Source: Zea mays (taxonomy: Eukaryota; Streptophyta; Magnoliopsida; Poales; Poaceae). From it: DNA of 64,000 nucleotides. The first letter of the stretch is position 1, and each line of letters starts with the position of its first letter. The notes beneath the pieces were generated by a model. That model did not search any database. It worked only from the letters and a program-made list of their open reading frames with translations, and had not been told where the DNA came from. The DNA lies in the NCBI RefSeq assembly GCF_902167145.1, contig NC_050097.1, positions 233,883,034 through 233,947,033 of the forward strand, written 5' to 3'. The position numbers were made by a program, and so were the translations under genes. This document shows positions 55,505 to 64,000 of the stretch, piece by piece.

Positions 55505-56762
55505 GTGTTAGTTTACACCTGAACTTGAGCAGATGGTCACTGAGGAGGAGGTTTGGCACACCATCAGGTCGCTCCCTTCTGACAAGGCCCTAGGGTCAGA
55601 TGGGTACACAGGTAGATTTTACAAAAAGGTTTGGCCTATCATCAAAATGGATTTTATGTCAGCCTTGAAGAAAGTTTGGCAGGGGGATGCTTCTAGATTA
55701 TATCTGCTCAACTCAGCCTATGTTACTTTGTTGCCAAAGAAGAGTGAGGCCATTGAGGTGAAGGATTTCAGGCCAATAAGCCTAATTCATAGTTTTGCAA
55801 AAATTGTTACCAAGATTTTGGCTAATAGACTTGCACCCAAGCTCTTGGACTTGGTCTCTGTGAATCAAAGTGCGTTTGTGAAAGGTAGAAGTATACATGA
55901 TAATTTTGTCATGGTACAACAAACAGCCAAGGCCATTTATGGGCAAAAAGTTTCTAGAGTCTTGTTGAAGTTGGACATTGGAAAGGCTTTTGACTCTATC
56001 TCTTGGACCTTCCGTTTTGAGATTTTTAGACATTTGGGTTTTGGTCCTCTGTGGTGTGGAATAATCTCAAGGGTCCTGAGTTCATCCACAACTAGGGTCT
56101 TGGTTAATGGGGAGCCTGGGGATATTATTCATCACATAAGAGGTCTTAGGTAGGGGGACCCCCTGTCCCCTATGCTCTTTATCATTGTTATGGATGTCCT
56201 CAACTCACTGATTCTGAAGGTACATGATCTGGGCCTGTTGCAACCTCTTCTAAGGCACGGTAGGGGCCAACACATTTCCTTATATGCAGACGATGTGGTG
56301 CTGTTTTTAAAGCCTGAAAGAGATGAGCTCAATATGCTGAAGAAAATATTAAGGATTTTTGGGGAAGCTACAGGTCTTGTCACAAATATCAACAAATGTA
56401 GCATCACACCCATACATTGTAATGGGCAGCAAGTTGACATGTCCCAGGAGATTTTCCCTTGTAATGTGCATCAGTTCCCTTGTAGATATTTGGGACTGCC
56501 TTTGTCAGTAAAGAAGCTTCCAAAGATTGCTTTTCAAGAACTTATTGACAAGGTGGCTGACAAATTGCCAGGCTGGAAATTTGCCCTGATCACCAATGCT
56601 GGAAGACTTAACACTGGTTAAGGTTGTCCTCACTGCCATTCCTATGTACCATCTTCTTGTCCTTCTATGTCCTAAATGGGTTATCAAAGCCATTGACAAG
56701 ATTCACAAGGGTTTCCTCTGGAAGGGCAGAAAAGATATCAAGGGAGGCCATTGTAATATTTT
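55505..56762 (+). pseudogene. L1-type LINE reverse transcriptase, inverted fragment
   Basis: Starts at EEEVWHTIRSLPSDKALGSD and runs through FRPISLIHSFAKIVTKILAN, NQSAFVKGRSIHDNFVMVQQ and LLKLDIGKAFDSISW, then GDPLSPMLFI and the catalytic YADD at 56283-56294. It ends FLWKGRKDIKGGHC. One TAG (56151-56153) replaces the conserved Gln of RQGDPLSP, and a frameshift near 56610 breaks the thumb. It lacks the endonuclease at its start and zf-RVT at its end. It is directly joined, in opposite orientation, to a LINE 3' end, which looks like a 5' inversion made at insertion. Confidence 0.85.
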
Positions 56763-56985
56763 GTATATTATTTGTCTCAGTTTCATTAGGTAACAAAATG
56801 ATGAGACCATATAGAGGTTAGAGCAATTAGATTGAACGTGCTTTCCAGCGCTTGTTTTTGTTTTGTGGATTGTATTCCAACTTGAGATGTCGTTTTCTAA
56901 AACTGCGATGGTCACTTTCCCTGTCTTATAATTTAAGAAGGGTGTTGCATTCTTCTGTTGATAAAGCACAACTTCCTGTACACAG

Positions 56986-57057
56986 GCGTCTGATTGACTT
57001 CGGTAGTGCCATTGATGATTACACGTTGAAGAATCTTTATGGTCCAGGGCCTACTTG
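56986..57057 (+). pseudogene. Host kinase-domain gene, exon C (activation segment)
   Basis: After acceptor CACAG, the first base completes the split ATG codon of exon B. The exon then reads RLIDFGSAIDDYTLKNLYG and PGPT, the kinase DFG-type activation loop, with donor TTG|GTGTGT. The DFG motif is intact although the HRD Asp is lost in exon A. No further exon is recognisable before the MITE at 57090 or the LINE at 57484. The intron between exons B and C is about 8.8 kb because of inserted repeats. Confidence 0.65.
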
Positions 57058-57089
57058 GTGTGTGATATTTTGCTTCCCTTCCCCCTTTA

Positions 57090-57217
57090 GACCTTGTTCG
57101 GTTGCATGAGGATTGGAAGGGATTGAGGGGTATTAAATCCTCTCCTATTTAATTTTGAATAGCAAGAGATTTAATATCCTCAAATCCCCCTCAATCCACC
57201 CCTAACCGAACAAACCC
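57090..57217. mobile_element. Tourist-like (PIF/Harbinger) MITE
   Basis: 128 bp with ends GACCTTGTTCGGTT and, reversed, GGGTTTGTTCGGTT. TTA duplication on both sides (57087-57089, 57218-57220). The inner part is an AT-rich inverted repeat around ATTAAATCCTCTC..GAGATTTAATAT. No coding capacity. Confidence 0.8.
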
Positions 57218-57864
57218 TTAGTATTTAGCTGCAGCATAAAATTAGCATCTTGATTTGAGTAGTAGAATTATGCAATTTATGATCAAGAGTAATTTACGGT
57301 ATCTTACCTGGATTTTGTAATAAGTCCAAGGGGTCATTATTTAAGTTTTACCAAGTCATTTTTTGTCCTATTCATTTACCCCATCAATGCCAATGTTCCA
57401 CTGTAAATTACATCCTTTCTGTATCAACTTGAGTGGTTTTCTTCCTGACAGACATGTTTGATCCTTTGGTAAAATGCTTTTGTTTTTTTTTGGAAAACAC
57501 AGGAGAACTGCGCCTCAATATATTAAGAAGAAGAAATAAGCCCAGGTCAAAGAGACGTGGACAGATTACAAGGCCTGCTTAGGGAGGCCAAAGACACAAA
57601 AAACTGAAAAAATCCATCAAACTCACCCTGCAACTCCCTAGTCTTCAGGAATTAGGGCAGCAAGGTATGAAAGATCTTTAGCCCCGACCATTTCCCAAGA
57701 TTGCCTCTCCTCCCTAGCTAACTTAAGGGAAAAATCTAAACTAGGAGTACAACCATCAAAAACAAACTATTTCGAAGCTTCCACATTGTCCATGCTCTTA
57801 AGGCTGCAAGCGAGTTGAGACCTTTTCTAGGAAGACTAGTGGCCATCCCTGAGATTTGCTCCCA

Positions 57865-60800
57865 CTAAGTCATGAAAGATGAATGCCCTGGCTGGGGAGC
57901 CAGTCTTTGAAACCCAAACGGTTTAAAGTGATTAAACCAGAACACTCTTGTGAACACACAAGAGACAAGGATATGGTCAATAGTTTCAGCTTCCTGGTCA
58001 CAAAAAAGGCACCTAGATGGATGATCCAATCCTCTCTTTGCAAGCCTGTCAGCAGTCCAGCATCTCTTGTTAGCCGCCAGCCAAAGGAAAAACTGACACT
58101 TTGGAGGTGCCCAGGTTTTCCAAACCAGGTGATAGTGACCAAAGGACGTTGAGCCAACAAAGAGACCATCATACGTCGACTTAGCCGAATAATTTCCATC
58201 TGCCGCGATACTAAATACATGCTTATCTTCCACTTCAGGCTGCAACACTATTTCTGATAGAAGCTCCCAAAGGTTCAAATATTCTACTATAACTCCCACA
58301 GACATAGCACCCTTTATATCAGATATCCATTTTCTGTTGGAAAGAGCCTCAAGAACAGTTCTTTTATTCGCAATCCTTTTAGGAATGATGGTGAATAACC
58401 TAGGCGCCAGACTACACACATTCTGGCCCAAGAGCCATTTATCTGTCCAAAACAAAGTGTGTGCTCCATTTCCCACTTCTGAGACCAAAACAGTGGAGAA
58501 GAAAGATCCTGCCTTTTTTGGAACTTGAATAGGGAGGTTTGCCCAAGGTTTTCTGGATCAGTTTTATGAAGCCACAACTATCACATACGAAGGGCCCAGC
58601 ATAATTCCTTCAAACTAGAAATACCCAAACCTCCCAAATGGAGGGGTCTGCACACCCTTCCGTAGGCAACCAGACAATGTCCTCCCCTGACCTCCGTGCG
58701 ACCTTTCCAAAGAAAACCCTTTCTAATTTTATCAACTGCCTCCAAAGCCCAAGGAGGAAAATCAATGGCCATAGCCAAATAGACGATCATACTGGTGAGC
58801 ACATGCTGAACCATAATTTTCCTACCAGCTCTTGTCATAAGATCATCTTTCCAACTCGAAAGACGGTCGGCCACCCTGTCTATGATAGATTGAATTTGTT
58901 CCTTGGTCAGCTTATGAAGGGAGAGAGGAATTCCAAGATATTTGCAAGGGAAATCAGACCTCTCAAAAGGCAATAAATTCTGGACCAACATAAGATCATC
59001 CGCAGAGCACTGGATGGGAAAAACATTAGATTTCTGCTCATTGTTGCGGAGCCCAAAAGCCTTCCCAAACAAGTCCAAAATACTTAATGTAATGGAGATA
59101 TCTACAGCCGAGGGACTCATAAATATGACAACATCATCAGCATACATAGGGATCCGGTAGAGTTTAACTCTGTCTGACAGGCGTTGCAATAAACCTGATT
59201 CCTAAGCCCTATTAAAGAGAAGGGCCAAGATGTCCATTACCAAGATAAATAGCATTGGGGAGAGAGGGTCCCCTTGCCGAAGTCCTCTTCTGTGAATTAT
59301 CCTCCTCCCCGAAAACCCATTAAGAAGGACCTGAGTAGAAGATGAGGCCAGCAGCCCACAAATAATATCCCTCCAAAGCTATCCAAAACCAAGCCGCGTC
59401 AACACCTCAATGAGAAAAGGCCACGAGACCGAATCGAAGGCCTTGGTGATGTCCAATTTGAGAAGTAAACTAGCCTTTTTCTGACGGTGTAAGAATCTGG
59501 AAGTCTGCTGCACCAGCATGAAGTTATCTTGAATAAACCGCCCTTTGATGAAAGCACTCTGATTTGGAGAGATCATTTCGTTAAGTTTGCTAGCCAGCCT
59601 ATTGGCAAGGATTTTGGTAATCAGCTTGCCAAAAATGTGCACAAGGCTTATTGGTCTAAAATCCTTCACATGATCAGCCCCCTCTTTTTTAGAGATCAAG
59701 GTAATGTAAGCAGAGTTCAGCTTGTCAAAGTTATCAAAATTTCTATTCCAGATAGCTTGAATTGCAGCCAAGATATCAGATTTGATAACATTCCAACATG
59801 ACTTATAAAAACATCCATTAAAACCATCTGGCCCCACAGCTTTATCGGAAGGTAAAAGCTTAATGGTTTCCCGTATTTCCTTTTCCGAACAGGGAGCCTC
59901 AAGCTCAGCCAAGTCATGCTAAGAAGGCCAAGGGCCTCCAAATCCACTGCTTGATCTCTTTCCTGACATGAACCAGTTAAATTGAAAAAGAAGTCATCCA
60001 CTGTTGCAGCCTTGTCCCGATGACTAGTAAGAATAGCATCCCCATCAAACAACGTAGCAATAAAATTCTTTCTCTTACGGTGCTTGGCATGCAAGTGGAA
60101 AAATTTTGTGTTGGCATCACCATCCTTGAGCCATAAAATCCTTGATCTCATCCTAGCCATAGTATGCTTTAGGGAGGATAAAAGCAAAGAATGTTTCTTA
60201 AGCTTGCTTTTCAGCCAAAATTCATCAGGAGTCAACACCCTTTCATCTTGTGCAATTTCCAGCTTATGTGATATTTCCTTTGCCAATGCCAGTTGAGATC
60301 TAATGTGACCAACTTGCCTATCACTCCAAGCTTGCAGCCTCTTAGCTGCCTTCTTCAGTTTATGGTGAAGAGTAAGAAAAGGGCAGTTCACGGTTCCAAC
60401 AGATTCCCAGGCATCATGCACAGTATCAAGAAATCCCTCCAATTTAGGCCAAAAAGCCTCAAAATGAAAACGTCGACTCCCTGATTTATTATCTCGAAGA
60501 CCCATAATTAAGGGGCAGTGATCAGAGTCTTGGGAAGTAGAACTCTGTAGCAACACATTAGGGAAAAGCAGCTCTCAGTCAATTGAGCATAGAACCATGT
60601 CCAACCTGACAAGAATCGGCTCCACTTGTTGATTTGACCAAGTAAAACGCCGACCATGGAGAGGAACTTCTTTAAGGGCAAGATCATTGATAAAGCGCCT
60701 AAAACGCCCCATCATAGCTCTATTGAAATTGTTGTTGTTCTTGTCTGAGGTTTTGTAAATTAAGTTGAAATCCCCAGCAACGACCCAAGGTCCATTGCAG

Positions 60801-61198
60801 CCCTCTCTGACATTTCTTAGCTCCTGCAAAAATGAGATCTTCTCTTCATCCCCTTGAGGACCATACACATAGGTTAACCACCAGGCACCTCCTTCCTGCT
60901 TATGAAACTGAATGGAGACACTATGATTATCAACTCTGTTCGCACCTGTGTATCTCAAATGATTTTTCCAAGCCACCAAAATTCCCCCATTGGCCCCATC
61001 TGAAGGCAAGAAAATATACTCAGTAAATTCAAAACCCAAAACAGAGACTAAGGTGCTTCTAGCAATATATTGCATCTTAGTTTCCTGCGGACATACCATC
61101 TCAGCCTTAATGGATAGAATTAGACCTCTAACTGAATCTTGGCGAGCACGAGAATTGAGACCTCGCACGTTTCAAATCAGAATTTTGGATGGATCCAT
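57865..61198 (-). pseudogene. LINE ORF2: endonuclease, reverse transcriptase, zf-RVT
   Basis: ATG at 61198, 13 bp after the ORF1 stop. The APE-type endonuclease is at 61168-60575: NVRGLNSRARQDSVRGL, VCPQETKM, YVYGPQGDEEKISFL and VVAGDFNLIYKTSDKN. TGA replaces Trp in the eighth or ninth codon and again at 60577-60575. The same frame then runs to 59717; a frameshift near 59918 shifts to RT: LPSDKAVGPDGFNGCFYKSC, the FRPISLVHIFGKLITKILAN motif, QSAFIKGRFIQDNF and YADDVVIF (YADD at 59144-59133). Two more stops lie at about 59381 and 59205. A frameshift near 58490 precedes zf-RVT (CWTADRLAKRGLDHPSRCLF). All catalytic motifs are present, but at least four stops and two frameshifts kill it. Confidence 0.87.
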
Positions 61199-61210
61199 TA
61201 AAAACACAGA

Positions 61211-63156
61211 TTACAACACCGACCAGACATACAATTGCGTCCAGCGAACAGCAACACCCTTAATGAAGGGGACTAACTCAGGGGCTCTCCACCCAAACAG
61301 GGCAGATAGAGCCTGCACCTCACTACGAGTCAGGGGGCGCTTAAAAAGCCGAGCATATTCTTCCAAGGCTTCCTGACTAATCCCCTCATTCTCGGTAATA
61401 ATATGCAGGGATCTCATGACTTTCCTGGTAGTTCTCCCTCCCAGGTCATGTAAATTAAATTCCACTCCAACACCCGCAACACGGTGACTTCTTCTTAGCA
61501 TGGGAGCAGTAGGTGGCGAAGGTGGAGGATCTACATGCAAATCAGTTTGCGGAACAGGAAGAATCCCAGAAGATTGCTTGGTGATTCCATTGAAAAACTC
61601 ATGCTTTCTAGCTTCAAAGCTTGCTGCTTCATGAGGTTGGACTTCAGCAGCAATTCTATGGGCAGGGGCATCAGCAGTGCACACAGGCATAGAGTTACCC
61701 AAGGACTCCGAATGAGGAAGGCAAACCATCTCTGTAATGTTGGCCTCCTCGACTTGTATCACCTATCCCTCCTGAATCTGGGCATGTTTGCTTTTGAATC
61801 TGCTTCTCGAGTATACTCTTAGGGGGGCCTCATCAGCAGATGGATCGTCAGGTTGGGGCGAACTCGCGCCAGCCTGTTCCAGCGGCCCAGCAACAGACAT
61901 GTGTCACTAGGGCGAAACAGGGAGGACAAAATCCGGTGATCCCGCAGTAGTCGGCCCATACGGCCCAGCTAAGCCAGGACGACCCAACGAGGATAAAACT
62001 TGAGGATTGTTTATCTTCTCCACAGATGGCACAACTGGCACCGCCTCGGGTGCCTGCACGCCGTCAATGCTTTCTGTTGGTATAGCCTCACCAGGCACGT
62101 TAAACCCTAGATTATCCTGAACTGACAAAACAGCAATGGGAACAACTGGATCATGATCATGGCAGCGGGGAGATAAATCTTCCAAAATGTTCTTCGAAGT
62201 TGTCATGCTTGGAACTTGAGTGGCAAAACGGGGTGAGCTCAACCTAGCCTTCTCCAGCGGCTCAGCCAAACTTCTGCGCTGAGGTGAAGAAGGTCTAGGG
62301 GAGGTCAGCAGCCCATCACCAACACAGAAAGCAGCTAAATCGGCACCTCAGTCATATCCCCATGCACATCTGCAGTTCGTTCTCTGCCCGCTCTCTGATG
62401 GGAACCGAGGCGAAGGTGGACAGACTGATGCTGCAAAGGACCCAGTTGTCGGTTCCGGGGGTTGGACTGACCCCGGACATCCTCGTCCTCCTCATCATGG
62501 AGCTCATCCTCATCCGAAGGAGATAGACTGCTCTCCGAGAGAAACTGAAGGGGAGCCGGAAGAACGGAAATGCTAATCTTGTAGGTCAGACATCTCGCCT
62601 CCTGATTAAATGGCCCCTGCTCAATGATGTGGAGGTCCATATCCCTGTGAAGCTTCATCAGATCCAAACACCATGCCCGAAGCTTGAGTGAGGAGAGATC
62701 AGACTTGCTCGCAGAGGCGGGATGCAACTCCAAAATGTGATAGGAGTCGTGGAGAAGCTCCTTGGCTGTGGTCAGACCCCACGCGTGCGCTGAGATCCCA
62801 CGGATCTCAATATCCATCAAATGAGGCAGTGACGTAGCCGAAGCGTGTGTAAATCTTGTCCACTGCTTGAACACGAGCGAGAACATAGGGCCTCTGAATG
62901 GCCTTCCTTCGTTAAGCACTCTTATCGCCACTTCTTCATCCGGCAAAAACAGAAGGAAGTCTTCCGGCATGGTTTGATGAATAGACATGTCATCAATATT
63001 GAGGCAATAGCGACGCGCCACTTCTTCCAGCACATCCGAGCCGAGAACAACAGGTCTGGTTCCAATAACAGTAACAAATAAGGATCGACGGAGTGCTACT
63101 TCTTCTCTTGCCATGTCCGTCGATAATTCCAGAACGCAAGAGGGTATGGCCGACAT
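61211..63156 (-). pseudogene. LINE ORF1 (RNA-binding protein)
   Basis: ATG at 63156 begins MSAIPSCVLELSTDMAREEV. Residues 20-190 resemble the N-terminal domain of plant L1 ORF1 proteins (LFLPDEEVAIRVLNEGRPF, MFSLVFKQWTRFTHA, IRGISAHAWGLTTAKELL). An acidic SPSDEDELHDEEDEDV stretch follows. A frameshift near 62340 moves the frame; further parts are 62269-61907 and 61762-61211 with two adjacent stops between them. The C-terminus has a LRRSHRVAGVGVEF basic segment and ends at TAA 61211. The protein would bind element RNA; no CCHC knuckle is visible. Confidence 0.75.
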
Positions 63157-63197
63157 GTTAGGAACAATGTCAGCAGGGGTAGACTGGCTGCTTTTGT

Positions 63198-64000
63198 ACT
63201 AAAATGATTGAGAATTAAGGCCAGCTAAACTAACTGGAACAATATTTGTCTAACATTATTTAATCTAACAACATTTGCCAATGTATAAAAGAATGTGAAA
63301 GTCGCCTAGAGGGGGGGTGAATAGGGCGAAACTGAAATTCTCGAAAATAATCACAACTACAAGCCGGGTTAGCGTTAGAAATATAAACGAGTCCGCGAGA
63401 GAGGGTGCAAAACAAATCGTAGGCGAATAAGGCGTGAGACACGTGGATTTGTTTTACCGAGGTTCGGTTTTCGCAAACCTACTCCCCGTTGAGGTGGTCA
63501 CAAAGACCGGGTCTCTTTCAACCCTTTCCCTCTCTCAAACGGTCCCTCGGACCGAGTGAGCTTCTCTTCTCAAATCAAAACCGGGAACAAAAACTTCCCC
63601 GCAAGGACCACCACACAATTGGTGTCTCTTGCCTTGGTTACAAATGAGTTTTGATCACAAGAACAAGTGAGAAAGAAAAGAAGCAATCCAAGCGCAAGAG
63701 CTCAAAACAACACGGCAAATCTCTCTCGCTAATCACTAAAGCCTTGTGTGGAATTGGAGAGGATTTGATCACTTGGGTGTGTCTAGAGTTGAATGCCTAG
63801 CTCTTGTAAGTGGTTGAGAAGTGGAAAACTTGGATGACTTGAATGTGGGGTGGTTGGGGGTATTTATAGCCCCAACCACCAAACTAGTCGTTTGGTGGGG
63901 CTGTCTGTCGTATGGTGCACCGGACACTCCGGTGCATACCGGACATGTCTGGTGCGCCAGCCACGTCACCAAAGCCGTTGGGATTCGACCGTTGGAGCTT
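63198..64000 (-). mobile_element. Non-coding high-copy-type grass repeat, LTR-like
   Basis: AAGTCGCCTAGAGGGGGGGT at 63299 opens a stretch with no coding signal. On minus a TATA box (GGGCTATAAATACC, 63868-63861) suggests a promoter. The right end has several CCGGTG/CACCGG and GGACA motifs in inverted sense (63920-63960), a pattern I know from abundant maize repeats without being able to assign the family. Confidence 0.4.

Larger units (their letters stand above)
57484..63188 (-). mobile_element. Full-length L1-type LINE with TSDs
   Basis: Poly(A) (eight T on plus, 57484-57491), 3' UTR, ORF2, ORF1 and a short 5' leader of about 32 bp. The 9-bp duplication TGCTTTTGT is at 57475-57483 and 63189-63197. 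The total of 5705 bp is about the usual length for plant L1 elements of the Cin4 type. Lies just downstream of exon C of the kinase gene, in opposite orientation. Confidence 0.88.

Noticed and set aside
56763..56985. Target duplication for the inverted LINE at 54719 and 56762
   Set aside because: No shared word of useful length was found, so the twin-priming reading rests on orientation and domain order only.

Overview
This window is repeat-dominated plant nuclear DNA, almost certainly from maize or a close relative (Zea/Andropogoneae). The evidence is stacked Ty3/gypsy elements of the Tekay/Del, CRM-like and Tat (cinful/zeon-like) types, L1-type LINEs, a hAT transposase relic, a Tourist-like MITE, and a few exons of one host gene. 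I see no rRNA or tRNA genes, no CRISPR array and no intact host gene. Family names rest on recognised protein motifs and LTR termini, not on a database search.

Layout. 1-4696: 3' part of a CRM-like chromovirus on +, with a broken pol and a 3' LTR. 4697-8629: a Tat-type pol on -, apparently inverted. 8630-11644: the antisense accessory gene and 3' LTR of a cinful/zeon-like element. 11645-46297: a minus-strand Tekay-like element. Its two-zinc-knuckle ORF, leader and primer-binding site lie at 11645-13511. Its 5' LTR is split into three pieces (13516-15106, 36589-37096, 44541-46297) by two later insertions. The first is a complete + strand Tekay/Del element (15107-36588, TSD TTCAC), which itself holds a same-family solo LTR in its 5' LTR (TSD TGAAG) and a 4.3 kb TG..CA insertion in its 3' LTR (TSD AAGTG) that in turn contains a hAT-like element. 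The second is a complete non-autonomous zeon-like element (37097-44540, TSD AATAT).

46298-47786: 5' end of a hAT transposase gene on -, with a 370-bp solo LTR in its BED-finger exon (TSD AAGGA). 47922-57057: three exons of a host protein-kinase-domain gene on +. Two are adjacent; the third lies beyond a roughly 8.8-kb intron packed with a large minus LTR and LINE pieces, one showing a twin-priming-like inversion. 57090-57217: a MITE. 57484-63188: a full-length minus L1 with 9-bp TSDs and two broken ORFs. 63198-64000: a non-coding, LTR-like grass repeat.

Points worth most attention: (1) the antisense gene of the zeon-like element, with its own TATA box and two inferred introns, and its second decayed copy at 8630-10678; (2) the Tekay ORF0, whose first ten residues line up with the histone H3 tail; (3) hairpins with 9-bp arms and CATA loops downstream of a TATA box in the 4.3 kb insertion; (4) the inverted pol block; (5) the HRD-to-HRY change in the host kinase exon.
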